Origin: Comamonas koreensis
GTDB taxonomy: Bacteria > Pseudomonadota > Gammaproteobacteria > Burkholderiales > Burkholderiaceae_C
DNA length: 64,000 bases
Reading direction: 5' to 3'
Assembly: GCF_014076495.1 (NCBI RefSeq)
Contig: NZ_CP043575.1
Location: 4,526,001 to 4,590,000 of the forward strand
Shown: positions 27,972 to 36,745 of the stretch, piece by piece
Layout of the letters: every line of letters starts with the position of its first letter
Numbering within the stretch: position 1 is the stretch's first letter
Made by a program: the position numbers and the translations under genes
Notes under the pieces: generated by a model
The model's input: only the letters and a program-made list of their open reading frames with translations
Databases searched by the model: none
What the model was told of the DNA's origin: nothing

Positions 27972-29507
27972 TCAAGCCCTGGGCGGCAGCCCCAGCTGCG
28001 CATGCATCATGCGCCCCAGGCTGCGATAGGCCTCGTCCACTGCGTCGGTAAACGGCATGCCGCAGCTCAGCCGCAGAAAGTGGTCGTAATGGCCAGTGTT
28101 GCTGAACATGTCGCCAGGCGCCACGCGGATGCCCACGGCCAGCGCCTCGTCGTACAGGCGGCTGGACGAGATTTGCTCGGGCAGCTCCAGCCAGATGCTC
28201 AGGCCGCCCGCGGGCAGGCTCAGGCGCGTGCCAATCGGAAAATAGCGCGCCACCGCCTGCGCCGCGGCCTGGCGCTGCACGCGCAGCTGCTGGCGCAGGC
28301 GCACCAGGTGCCGCATGTACGACGGTGACCCCACCGTGCGTGCGCCCAGCAGCTGGGGCCAGACCGGCAGGTTGCGCGAGCGTGCAAACTTGATCATCTG
28401 CACCCGCTCCTGCCAGCGCCCGGCATTCATCCAGCCCAGGCGCAGGCCCGGCGCATAGCTTTTGGACAGCGAGGAGCAATAGATCACCGAGCCATCGGTG
28501 TCCCAGGCCTTACAGGGCTTGAGCACCTCGTCGGATTCGACAAATTCGCGGTAGATATCGTCCTCGATCAGCGCGACCCGGTACTCGCGGCACAGGGCCA
28601 CCAGGCGCCGCTTGTGGCTGTCAGGCATGGTGGCGCCCTGGGGCATCTGCAGATGGGGCACGACAACAACGGCCTTGAGGTTGGGGTGGGTGCGCAAGGC
28701 CAGCTCCAACGCCTCGATCGACATGCCCGTGTGCGGGCTCGACGGGATCTCCAGCGCCTGCAGCTTCTTGGCCTCGATCGCCTGCAGGATGCCGTAGAAG
28801 GTGGGCGACTCAATCGCCACCATATCGCCCGGCTGGGTCAGCGCATCGAGCGCCAAGTTCACCGCCTCGGAATTGCCAAAGGTCGCCGCAATGTCCATCG
28901 GCGCCAGGCGCACGCCAAAGCCCAGCGCGTAGCGCGCCATCGAGGCCTGAAAATCCGGATGGGTGAAAGGCGCCGAAGGGCCATGGACCAGGATCTGGGG
29001 CTGCTCGCGCAGCAAGGCCACGGCCAGCTGGTTGAGCAGTTTGGCATCGAACAGCTCGGGCGCGGGCATGGCGCTGCCCAGGTCTACCTTGAGCGGCCCT
29101 TTGAGGCGCGCCTTGTTCAGATACTCGGCCGCGCGCTCGCCAATGCCTTCAAAGCGGTGGTCCTGCATCGGAAAAGGGCCCAGCTGCAGCGGCTCGCGCG
29201 CCGCGGGCATCTGCAAAGCCCTGTCGCTGACAAAGTAGCCCACACGCGGCCGCGCCTCGATCAACCCGCGCGACTCCAGCACGCGCAGCACCTGCAGCGC
29301 CGTGCTGTGGCTGACATGGTGCTGGCGCCGGATATCGCGTACCGAGGGCATGCGCGCCCCCACACCCAGGGTCTGCTGGGCAATCGCCTGCTCAAAATGC
29401 GCGGCGATGCGCTCGTACAAAAACGCATCGTCTGCGGGCGGGCTGCCTGCCGCGTCTACGGAATGGCTCTCGGGGATGTCACACAGACTCTCATCTAACA
29501 GCTGCAC
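27972..29507 (-). CDS. MocR-type regulator (GntR DNA-binding domain fused to aminotransferase fold)
   Basis: Regulator of 511 aa combining a GntR winged helix (about residues 25-95, with MPSVRDIRRQHHVSHSTALQ) and a class I aminotransferase-like domain. The PLP-binding Lys, near residue 349, is kept in SSLSKSYAPGLRLGW. MocR proteins bind PLP or an aldimine as effector and often repress or activate a divergent gene. GTG at 29507 is chosen because AGGAG lies seven bases upstream; another GTG 48 bases earlier has no such site. Direct CAGAACAGA repeats lie in the divergent spacer to the DUF2917-like gene, which is its likely target besides itself. Confidence 0.88.
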   Translation of the reverse strand: MQLLDESLCDIPESHSVDAAGSPPADDAFLYERIAAHFEQAIAQQTLGVGARMPSVRDIRRQHHVSHSTALQVLRVLESRGLIEARPRVGYFVSDRALQMPAAREPLQLGPFPMQDHRFEGIGERAAEYLNKARLKGPLKVDLGSAMPAPELFDAKLLNQLAVALLREQPQILVHGPSAPFTHPDFQASMARYALGFGVRLAPMDIAATFGNSEAVNLALDALTQPGDMVAIESPTFYGILQAIEAKKLQALEIPSSPHTGMSIEALELALRTHPNLKAVVVVPHLQMPQGATMPDSHKRRLVALCREYRVALIEDDIYREFVESDEVLKPCKAWDTDGSVIYCSSLSKSYAPGLRLGWMNAGRWQERVQMIKFARSRNLPVWPQLLGARTVGSPSYMRHLVRLRQQLRVQRQAAAQAVARYFPIGTRLSLPAGGLSIWLELPEQISSSRLYDEALAVGIRVAPGDMFSNTGHYDHFLRLSCGMPFTDAVDEAYRSLGRMMHAQLGLPPRA

Positions 29508-29613
29508 AGCAGGACTCCTGGTTCCGGGAACCTGTCCATCACCCTTGTGCGCCACCGCAGTGGCCAGGGCCAGGTTCCCATTCGCAGCGCTATGGTCTCA
29601 GGTTCAACCCTGA

Positions 29614-29743
29614 CAGAACAGATACAGAAACTGCGATTTTGAACCAGAACAGACCCTTTGTGCTTGCGCTGTTCCGCCCGACCCTGGTGCAGACTGTGTC
29701 TGTTGCGTTGCACTGCATTTTTTTACGCTAGAGCCCTGTTCTG
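29614..29743. promoter_or_regulatory. CAGAACAGA repeats between MocR gene and divergent gene
   Basis: Two direct copies of CAGAACAGA lie at 29614-29622 and 29645-29653, 31 bases (three helical turns) apart. An inverted CTGTTCTG lies at 29736-29743, 23 bases before the divergent ATG. Direct repeats at such spacing are typical of MocR operators, so these are candidate sites for the adjacent regulator. Confidence 0.5.
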
Positions 29744-29765
29744 CCACGCTCAGGAAAGCGCAAAA

Positions 29766-30146
29766 ATGACCACCAGCACCACCGCCCGCCTCACCTCCGC
29801 CCTGCCAGGCAGCGCCGCCTCCCAGGCCCAGACCAGCGCCCCCGCGCAGCCAGGCATCCACAGCAGCAGCCTGGCCTTGCGTGCAGGCCAGGGCCAATGG
29901 TTGTATCTGGAGGCGGGCAGCAGCCTGTACTGCCGCGCCGGGCAGCTGCAGATCAGCTCGCCCTGGCACAGCGCGCTGCGCCTGGTGGCCGAAGACGCCC
30001 CGCACTGCAATGGCGCCCATGCGGGCTGGTACTGGCTGCAAGCACAAGGCGTGCAGCCCGCCCAATTGCTGGTGCAGGTGCAGGCCTATGCGGGCTGGCG
30101 CGCCGGTTGGCGCAGTGTGGCCGACTGGCTGGGCTGGAAAGGCTGA
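29766..30146 (+). CDS. DUF2917-like small protein
   Basis: Protein of 126 aa. After a Ser/Thr/Ala-rich N-terminus (about 1-30) comes a beta-rich part (SLALRAGQGQWLYLEAGSSL, then CRAGQLQIS) resembling DUF2917 proteins, which sit next to MocR regulators in several Burkholderiales. The function is unknown. It has no signal peptide or membrane segment. It is divergent from the MocR gene and probably controlled by it. The start at 29766 follows GGAAAGCG; a longer frame upstream is not protein-like. Confidence 0.65.
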   Translation: MTTSTTARLTSALPGSAASQAQTSAPAQPGIHSSSLALRAGQGQWLYLEAGSSLYCRAGQLQISSPWHSALRLVAEDAPHCNGAHAGWYWLQAQGVQPAQLLVQVQAYAGWRAGWRSVADWLGWKG

Positions 30147-30210
30147 CAGCTGAGGCAGCCTGCCAAGGCGCAATCGCCTTGGTGGCCTATGCCTTATTGG
30201 ACTGACTGCC

Positions 30211-31482
30211 TTACTTGCGCTGCCAGACGGCGGCAAAGAAGCCGTCGGTCTGGTGCAGGTGGGGCCACAGGCGCAGGTAGAGGCTGCCGCTGTCGCCGCC
30301 GCTGCACAGGCTGGCGGCGTGCTCGACCTTCAGGCCTGCCAGCAGCTCGCCGGCATCCATCGGCACAAAGTCCGGGTGGGCGGCGGCAAAGGCCTCGGCA
30401 ATCGCCTCGTTCTCTGCGGGAAGGATGCTGCAGGTGGCATAGACCAGGCGGCCGCCGGACTTCACCATGCGGGCACTGCTGGCCAGAATGGCGGTTTGCT
30501 TGGCCGTCAGCTCTTCAATCGCCTTGGGGCTTTGGCGCCATTTCAGATCTGGATTGCGGCGCAAGGTGCCCAGGCCCGAGCAGGGGGCATCGACCAGCAC
30601 GCGGTCCATCTTGCCGGCCAGGCGTTTGACCCGCTCATCGCGCTCATGCGCAATCGCAGCCGGGTGCACATTCGACAGGCCCGAGCGGGCCAGGCGCGGC
30701 TTGAGCGCCTCCAGGCGGTGGGCCGACACATCAAAGGCGTAGAGGCGGCCGGTGCTGCGCATGGTGGCGCCAATGGCCAGGGTCTTGCCGCCGGCGCCGG
30801 CACAAAAATCGGTCACCATCTCGCCGCGCTTGGCGTCCAGCAGCAGGGCCAGCAGCTGCGAGCCCTCGTCCTGCACCTCGACCCGGCCTTTGACAAAGGC
30901 CTCCAGGCGCGAGAGCGCAGGCTTGTCGGCCACGCGCAGGCCCCAGGGCGAATAAGGGGTGGGCTCGGCCTTGATGCCCGCTTCCTTGAGTTCTTTTTGC
31001 AGCTCGCTGCGCTTGGTCAGCAGCGCATTGGCGCGCAGATCCAGCGGGGCCGTCTCCAGCATGCTGGCGGCCAGCTGCTCGAACTGCTCACCCACCTGGG
31101 CCTGCAGCGGCTCGACCAGCCACTCGGGCAGGTTGTGGCGGTGCTGGGGCATGAGGCTGGCCGGCGCAATCGCGTCGCAGTCGTCGAGCCATTGCACTTC
31201 CTGGTCGCTGAGCGCGCTTTTGACAAAGCTGCGCGGGCCGGCAAAGCCCAGGATGGCCAGGCGGCGCGCGCGCGCGCCGCTGCCCGAGCGGGCCAGCGAT
31301 TCAAACAACGTTTTCTTGCGCAGCACGGTGTACACCGTCTCGGCCAGCGTGCCACGCTCGCGCGGGCCCAGGTTGCGGTGTTCACGGAAATAACGCGACA
31401 CCACGGCGTCTGCCGGGTGTTCAAAGGTGAGGGCCTGCGCGACCAGCTCGGCGCAGGCATCTAAAAGGGCTTTGGGGTGCAT
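30211..31482 (-). CDS. RsmB/NOL1/NOP2-family RNA cytosine-C5 methyltransferase
   Basis: SAM-dependent RNA m5C methyltransferase of 423 aa. The N-terminal part (about 1-150) is NusB-like/RsmB-type. The catalytic domain has the SAM motif DFCAGAGGKTLAIGA, motif IV DAPCSGLGTLRRNPDLKW and motif VI YATCSILPAENE, so both cysteines of the mechanism are present. The likely substrate is rRNA, by family, though the sequence differs enough from E. coli RsmB that the exact base is not certain. It lies downstream of the M48-like gene on the same strand with a 45-base gap. Confidence 0.87.
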   Translation of the reverse strand: MHPKALLDACAELVAQALTFEHPADAVVSRYFREHRNLGPRERGTLAETVYTVLRKKTLFESLARSGSGARARRLAILGFAGPRSFVKSALSDQEVQWLDDCDAIAPASLMPQHRHNLPEWLVEPLQAQVGEQFEQLAASMLETAPLDLRANALLTKRSELQKELKEAGIKAEPTPYSPWGLRVADKPALSRLEAFVKGRVEVQDEGSQLLALLLDAKRGEMVTDFCAGAGGKTLAIGATMRSTGRLYAFDVSAHRLEALKPRLARSGLSNVHPAAIAHERDERVKRLAGKMDRVLVDAPCSGLGTLRRNPDLKWRQSPKAIEELTAKQTAILASSARMVKSGGRLVYATCSILPAENEAIAEAFAAAHPDFVPMDAGELLAGLKVEHAASLCSGGDSGSLYLRLWPHLHQTDGFFAAVWQRK

Positions 31483-31527
31483 AGCCGCTATTGTCCCACT
31501 GCGCCAGTATCCGGGCGCCAGGCCCGG

Positions 31528-33492
31528 CTAACCGGTGAGCGGCGCTGTGCCGCTGCTGGGCGCGCCACCGGGCTGCTCGGTGCGGTCATAGACCAGCCCC
31601 CAGGGCATGGCCGCCAGCTGGCGCAGCGCGGTGGGGCCCAGCTCCTCGACATGCGTGATCCATAGCGGCACTAGCTTGCACAGCAGCAGCTCGCGCTCCA
31701 AGTAGCCGCGCCACTGCAGCTCCAGACGCTTGTTGTCCTGGTAGTGCACGCCGGGCCGGTCGAGCACCAGCACCAGCGCATAGGCCCCCGGCAAGCTGCG
31801 CAGCGGCCGCGCCAGCAACCAGGCACGGCGCAAGCGCGGGCAGTGCTGCAGATGCAGCTGCAGTGCCGCGAGCTCCGAGGCCCACAGCGGATGCGGCAGC
31901 GCGGTGCAGGCGCGCGCGCCCAGCAGGCTGCCCTGCGCCAGGCGCTCATCGCGCAGCGCCTGCAGCTGCGTGCGGGCCAGCGCCTCGCGTGCGCGCCAGT
32001 CGCTGCGCAGCTGGCGTACCGAGGCCTCGTCAAAGTCCTCGTCTTCCAGCACATCGAGCACGCCCGAAGCCAGCTGGCACCAGGCCGCACCCATGGCCGG
32101 CAGCTGCGCAAAAGCCTGCGCCAGGTACTGCAGCTGCGCCTCCCAGTCCATGCCCATGTGCAGGCTGGCGCAGGCGGCCAGCGCACGGGCATTGCCCGGC
32201 TCCAGCTCCAGCGCGCGCTGGTAGATCGGCAAGGGGGCATCCTGGTGCTGCAAGGCGGTGCTTTGCAGCTGCCAGCCCAGCTCCACCAGCTGGTCGGCAT
32301 CCAGGTAAGGCTCGCGCGGCATCAGCGCGGCCACGCGTGCGGCCGAGGCGCTCAGGATCTGGCGGTAGGCCACCCAGTCATGGCCATGGCGCACACACCA
32401 GCGCTGGTCGAGCAGCTCGATCCAGCGCTCCGAGCGCTTGCCCAGCCAGGCCAGGCAGTTGCTGCTGGACATGGGCGTGAGGCCCGGGGGCACATCCAGG
32501 CCCCGCAGGCGCTCGCGCAGGCTGGGGGGCGTGTCCTGGTAGCTGGCGGGCGCATGGTATTCCTGCTTCCAGCCCTGGTAGACCCAGTTGACATCCATGC
32601 TGTGGTTCATCACCCCGGCCATCAGGCTGAAGGGCCCGATCGGCGAGGCCAGCTCTCGCGCGCGCAACCAGTGCATGGTCCAGAACTGTTCGCGGAACCA
32701 GCGCCCGCGCACCGCCACCTCGGACAACGCCTCGCCCATCAGCGGCTTGCTGACCCAGCGGGCCGCCATGCGGTCGGCAACGGCCTCGTCCTGCCGCGCC
32801 ACCACAAAGCTGGCCGCCCACCAGCGCGGCAAATACCAGCGCATGAAGCGCTCATTGGCCCAGCCCAGGTGCGTCATCTGGCGCGCATCGGCGAGGCGCT
32901 CATGCAGCCCCTGCAGGCGGCGGCGGGCGCGGTAGACCGCAGCCTGCAGCCAGCCCTGGCGGCGGCGCAGATGGCTGTATTCCTGCGCAATCAGGGCCAC
33001 CAGGCGCGGCCGGTCAATCGCCATCGCCAGCGGCAGGCCCAGCAGCAGGTGGTAGCGCGCCGGCAGCAAGCCGCCCAGCCGCATCTGCTGCGCAATGCGC
33101 AGGCCATAGTCTTCGGTGATCACCAGCTGGGAGATACGGGGGCCGCGCACCTTCTGGCGCACGCGCTCGAGCGCCTCAAAGAGGCGCGGGCATTCAGCAG
33201 CGGGCACGGCGATGCCCTCGGGCGCGACCCAGTCGGAGCGCGTCAACCGCAATACGCTCAGCAGCAGTGCCAAGCCGGCAAACAGCCCAAAGATCTGCAA
33301 TCCATGGAATCCAAGGTAGACAAAGGACAGCACTGACCAGGCCAGCAAGACCAGGCCCAGCAGCAGACCGCCCCAGATCCACAGCCCCGCTAGCAGCAGC
33401 ATGCCAAAGACATGGCGGCGGAAGACCGCCGGCTCTGATGCAGCGGCGCGCGTATAGGCATCGACCCGCTGCACAAAATCTATCTGCTCCAC
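31528..33492 (-). CDS. Membrane protein with degenerate M48-like peptidase domain
   Basis: Protein of 654 aa. Two long hydrophobic segments lie near residues 30-80. They are followed by a domain that looks like an M48 zinc protease: LVALIAQEYSHLRRRQG near 165-181 and a downstream DEAVADRMAARWV with Glu236. In active enzymes the first motif is HExxH; here it reads QEYSH (Gln170, Glu171, His174), so one zinc ligand is lost. The C-terminal half has repeat-like helices (WQLQSTALQHQDAPLPIYQR, then EPGNARALAACA) resembling TPRs. GTG at 33492 is chosen because GGAGGG precedes it at good spacing. It is probably a non-catalytic scaffold; the role is unknown. Confidence 0.6.
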   Translation of the reverse strand: MEQIDFVQRVDAYTRAAASEPAVFRRHVFGMLLLAGLWIWGGLLLGLVLLAWSVLSFVYLGFHGLQIFGLFAGLALLLSVLRLTRSDWVAPEGIAVPAAECPRLFEALERVRQKVRGPRISQLVITEDYGLRIAQQMRLGGLLPARYHLLLGLPLAMAIDRPRLVALIAQEYSHLRRRQGWLQAAVYRARRRLQGLHERLADARQMTHLGWANERFMRWYLPRWWAASFVVARQDEAVADRMAARWVSKPLMGEALSEVAVRGRWFREQFWTMHWLRARELASPIGPFSLMAGVMNHSMDVNWVYQGWKQEYHAPASYQDTPPSLRERLRGLDVPPGLTPMSSSNCLAWLGKRSERWIELLDQRWCVRHGHDWVAYRQILSASAARVAALMPREPYLDADQLVELGWQLQSTALQHQDAPLPIYQRALELEPGNARALAACASLHMGMDWEAQLQYLAQAFAQLPAMGAAWCQLASGVLDVLEDEDFDEASVRQLRSDWRAREALARTQLQALRDERLAQGSLLGARACTALPHPLWASELAALQLHLQHCPRLRRAWLLARPLRSLPGAYALVLVLDRPGVHYQDNKRLELQWRGYLERELLLCKLVPLWITHVEELGPTALRQLAAMPWGLVYDRTEQPGGAPSSGTAPLTG

Positions 33493-33602
33493 CCCACCCT
33501 CCGAACAGGTTCTGGCCGCGCAGCGCTGGTACCTGGCGCGCACGGGCCATGTCGGCATGTGCAGGCGGGCGCATCTGCTAGGCTTGGTTATTTTTTCAGA
33601 TT

Positions 33603-33863
33603 ATGGAACAGCACCCGATGCCAGCACCAGCTATTTCGCCCGGACTCTACCGCCACTACAAAGGCCGGCTCTACCAGGTCTGGCAGCTGGCCCGGCACAG
33701 CGAGACACGCGAGTGGCTGGTGGTCTACCAAGCGCTGTATGGCGATTACGGCTGGTGGGTGCGGCCAGCGGCCATGTTCAGCGAAGAGGTCGAACTAGGC
33801 GGCCAGCGCCAGCCCCGGTTTGCGGCTTATACGCCACAGACCGAGACGCCTGACCAGGTGTGA
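33603..33863 (+). CDS. DUF1653 domain protein
   Basis: Small protein of 86 aa, nearly all one DUF1653 domain (GLYRHYKGRLYQVWQLARHS through WWVRPAAMFSEEV). The biochemical role is unknown; such domains occur as stand-alone proteins in many bacteria. It is divergent from the M48-like gene and convergent with purN, with a 16-base gap. An internal ATG five codons later is also possible. Confidence 0.8.
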   Translation: MEQHPMPAPAISPGLYRHYKGRLYQVWQLARHSETREWLVVYQALYGDYGWWVRPAAMFSEEVELGGQRQPRFAAYTPQTETPDQV

Positions 33864-33879
33864 CCGCGTTGCGCAGCGC

Positions 33880-34461
33880 TCAGCGCGCCTGCAACAGCGC
33901 GCGCACCGCCTTGGGGTAGATCTGGTGCTCTTGCACCAGCACGCGCGCGGCCAGCAGCTCGGCCGTGTCGCCCGGCAGCACGGGCACCAGGCCCTGCTCC
34001 AGGATGGGGCCGGCATCCAGATCGGCGGTCACCTGGTGCACCGAGCAGCCGGCAAACTTGCAACCCGCATCGATCGCGCGCTGGTGGGTGTGCAGCCCGG
34101 CAAAGGCTGGTAGCAGCGAGGGGTGGATGTTGATGAGCCGGCCGCTGTAATGCGCAACAAAACCGGGGGTCAGAATGCGCATGAAACCGGCCAGTACCAC
34201 CAGCGAAGGGGCATGGGCATCGATGCACTGCATCAGCGCTGCGTCAAAGCTCTCGCGGCTGTCATAGGCCTGGTGGTCTACCACGGCAGTGGCAATGCCC
34301 TGCTGCTGGGCAAACTGCAGGCCGCCGGCCTGCGCCTTGTTGCTGACCACCGCCGCCACCCTCGCCCCCAGGGTCTCCTGCCAGCGCTCTTGCTGCGCGG
34401 TTCGCACGATGGCTGCCATATTGGAGCCGCTGCCGGAGATCAGGATGACGATGTTTTTCAT
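33880..34461 (-). CDS. purN: Phosphoribosylglycinamide formyltransferase 1
   Basis: Purine biosynthesis enzyme of 193 aa that transfers a formyl group from 10-formyl-THF to GAR. The N-terminal motif IVILISGSGSNMAAIV binds substrate phosphate. The active-site motif INIHPSLLPAFAGLHTHQ and the later VHQVTADLDAGPIL supply the catalytic Asn, His and Asp. The ATG at 34461 is the standard start, although no strong ribosome site precedes it. The same frame stays open far upstream across the neighbouring gene, but that is a codon-bias effect. The neighbour upstream is a divergent TPR-methyltransferase. Confidence 0.95.
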   Translation of the reverse strand: MKNIVILISGSGSNMAAIVRTAQQERWQETLGARVAAVVSNKAQAGGLQFAQQQGIATAVVDHQAYDSRESFDAALMQCIDAHAPSLVVLAGFMRILTPGFVAHYSGRLINIHPSLLPAFAGLHTHQRAIDAGCKFAGCSVHQVTADLDAGPILEQGLVPVLPGDTAELLAARVLVQEHQIYPKAVRALLQAR

Positions 34462-34581
34462 GGAGGCGGCATTATCGCAGGGCGGCGAACGTCCCGAAAC
34501 ACGCCGCGGCCTCAAATGGCGGATAATCAAAGGCTTTACTGAATTCACAGCCACGTTTACGGGCTCGCCCGCAGTTACTCC

Positions 34582-35901
34582 ATGAGCGCAAAAGCACCTG
34601 TCGATCCGATTCGCAAATTCCTCGAAACCGCCCGCCACCAGATTTCTGTGGGCAACCTCACGGGTGCAGCCCAAACCCTTAACGACGCACGCCAGCGTGC
34701 GCCACGCGATGCACGCCTTTTTGTGCTCGCCAGTTTGATGGCAGAGAAATCGGGCAACCTCCAAGGTGCCTTTGATGCAATGCAGCGCAGTGTGACCTTG
34801 GCTCCCGACTGGGCGCCTGGCCTGCTGGAGCAAGCGCTGCTGTATGCACGCCATAACCGCGAGCACGAGGCCATGGCAGCGGCAGAGAAGGTCATTGCGC
34901 TGGAGCCCAACAATGCCCAGGTGATTGCCGGCGTCGTCGACATTGCACACCGCATTGGCAATACCGAGATGGCCATCCGCCACCTGCGACGCGCACTGCA
35001 GCTGATTCCTGGTGACCGCACCTTGCGCCGCCATCTGGCGGTTGACCTGGGCACCGTGCGCCAGTACGACGATGCGCTGGCCGTGTTTGGCCCGCTGATC
35101 GACGAAGATCCGAAAGACCACCTGGCCCGTATCGGCCGGGTGCAGATGCTGCAAGCGCGTGGCACCATGCAGGACGCCCTGCCCGATACCACGGCACTGC
35201 TGGCGCTGCAGCCCGATGACAAGATCTACCAGTACTACCACCAGTTGGCCCAGGGCCAGGTGCCCGCGCATGTGCCGGTCGAGCTGACCACCCACATGTT
35301 CGATGGCATGGCCTCGGTCTATGACATGCATATGGTGCGCCATCTGGCCTATAGCCTGCCCAAGCAGGTGGCCGACCAGCTGTTGCAGATCTTCCCGGAC
35401 CGCCGCTTCAACCTGCTGGACCTGGGCTGCGGCACCGGCCTGCTGGGTGCGACGCTGGGCGCGATCGACGGCTACATCCTGGGTGTGGACATGTCGGCCA
35501 AGATGCTCGAGCAAGCGGCCAAGCACAAGGTCTACTACAAGTTCCACCAGGTCAACCTGCTCGAAGCGCTGGCGGCCACCCCGGCCAACACCTTCGAGGC
35601 CATCACCGCGCTGGATGTGCTGATCTATGTCGGCGACCTGCAGCAAACCCTGGCCGATGCCTACCGCGTGCTGACCCCCGGCGGCGTGCTGATCTTTTCG
35701 TGTGAGCACGGTGATGTCACCGGCCCGGACAGCCAGCTGCAGCCCTTTGGCCGTTACACCCACACCTTGAGCAGCACCGTGCGCCTGGCCAAGGCTGCCG
35801 GCTTTGACCGTGTCGACACGCGCGATGTGGAGCTGCGCATGGAAGCGGGCCAGGCCGTCGATGGCTTTGTGGTCACCGCCTACAAGCCCAAGGAGGCCTG
35901 A
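34582..35901 (+). CDS. TPR-repeat class I SAM-dependent methyltransferase
   Basis: Protein of 439 aa. Residues 1-200 are TPR-like helical repeats (HQISVGNLTGAAQTLNDARQ, then several PDW/PNN-type turns). A Rossmann methyltransferase follows, with motif I LLDLGCGTGLLG near residue 280 and acidic GVDMSAKMLEQA. A DVLIYVGDL segment supplies motif IV. It resembles UbiE/NDUFAF5-style enzymes fused to a TPR; the substrate is unknown and could be a protein. It is divergent from purN and ends in a strong terminator. Confidence 0.82.
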   Translation: MSAKAPVDPIRKFLETARHQISVGNLTGAAQTLNDARQRAPRDARLFVLASLMAEKSGNLQGAFDAMQRSVTLAPDWAPGLLEQALLYARHNREHEAMAAAEKVIALEPNNAQVIAGVVDIAHRIGNTEMAIRHLRRALQLIPGDRTLRRHLAVDLGTVRQYDDALAVFGPLIDEDPKDHLARIGRVQMLQARGTMQDALPDTTALLALQPDDKIYQYYHQLAQGQVPAHVPVELTTHMFDGMASVYDMHMVRHLAYSLPKQVADQLLQIFPDRRFNLLDLGCGTGLLGATLGAIDGYILGVDMSAKMLEQAAKHKVYYKFHQVNLLEALAATPANTFEAITALDVLIYVGDLQQTLADAYRVLTPGGVLIFSCEHGDVTGPDSQLQPFGRYTHTLSSTVRLAKAAGFDRVDTRDVELRMEAGQAVDGFVVTAYKPKEA

Positions 35902-35932
35902 TAGCCCACCGCTCTGAGAGTCCGCCAAAGGA

Positions 35933-35962
35933 AAAGGCCTTGTCTTGCGGCAAGGCCTTTTT
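35933..35962 (+). terminator. Rho-independent terminator after TPR-methyltransferase
   Basis: AAAGGCCTTG (35933-35942) pairs with CAAGGCCTTT (35951-35960), followed by T. The symmetric A/T ends suggest it can also stop the convergent HNH gene. Confidence 0.85.
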
Positions 35963-35985
35963 GCTGGGGGTGGCGAAGACAGCAC

Positions 35986-36543
35986 TCAAGCCGTCAGACG
36001 TGAGCTCTTGGGCACATGGGCCATCAAGAACTCCATCTGGTCGGTCAGGATGCGGCGGTTGCGCAGGATGAAGTCTTCCCAGAGGCTGGGGGTGTAGGGC
36101 GCATAGAGCAGCGGCATATGCGCCTGCTCGGGCGTGCGGCCGGCCTTGTGGTGGTTGCAGGAGGCGCAGGCCGTCACCACATTCATCCAGGTATCGGGCC
36201 CCTTTTGGGACACCGGAATGACGTGTTCACGGGTCAGGTGTTCTTCGTCAAAATGCTCGCCGCAGTAAGCGCAGATATGGCGGTCACGGCCAAACAGCTT
36301 GCTGTTGGTGAGCGTCATGCGCATCGCAAAGGGGTCGATACCAGGCTTGCCACGGGTGCCGATGATGCTGGCCACCTCGATGCGTGACTGCAGGCCGGTG
36401 ATGGCGTTATGCCCGCCGCGGAAGCAGGCCACACTCGAGCCCGCCTCCCAGCGCACATCACCTGCTGCGTAGTGCGTCACCGCCTCCTGCAACGTGATCC
36501 AGGATTGCGGAACGCCACTTGCCGATAACTTCAACACCTTCAC
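35986..36543 (-). CDS. HNH endonuclease family protein
   Basis: Protein of 185 aa with a C-terminal HNH domain. CAYCGEHF and CASCNHHKAGRT provide the structural zinc cysteines, and LTREHVIPVSQKGPDTWMN carries the catalytic His and Asn. The N-terminal 70 residues form an extra domain (VKVLKLSASGVPQSWITLQE). GTG at 36543 is chosen because AGGAGG lies six bases upstream; the in-frame ATG 18 bases earlier overlaps this ribosome site. Related genes sit at core locations in Burkholderiales, so it is probably not part of a defence island. The role is unknown. Confidence 0.82.
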   Translation of the reverse strand: MKVLKLSASGVPQSWITLQEAVTHYAAGDVRWEAGSSVACFRGGHNAITGLQSRIEVASIIGTRGKPGIDPFAMRMTLTNSKLFGRDRHICAYCGEHFDEEHLTREHVIPVSQKGPDTWMNVVTACASCNHHKAGRTPEQAHMPLLYAPYTPSLWEDFILRNRRILTDQMEFLMAHVPKSSRLTA

Positions 36544-36745
36544 AATGGGCCTCCTGCGCATTGGGAATTGAACCGAAATACCGTTGACCCGCGCGGCGCC
36601 TGGCCACGAAAAATGCCGCGACCCACGCACATGCTGCACGCAGACCCGGGCACCAAGTCATAATGGTCAATATACACTTTTATTGTGAAATTGCACACCA
36701 GCGCGCGGCTCGAAAGCGCAAGCCGCTACAAAAAACAAAGCAAAG

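Noticed and set aside
34462..35985. The purN frame stays open for 1.5 kb upstream of its ATG
   Set aside because: It runs antisense to the TPR-methyltransferase gene. The purN N-terminus is standard at 34461, so the extension is only an open shadow frame.
35986..36543. HNH gene considered as part of a defence island
   Set aside because: Its neighbours are core genes (ribF, ileS, purN), and it has no partner gene typical of defence systems.
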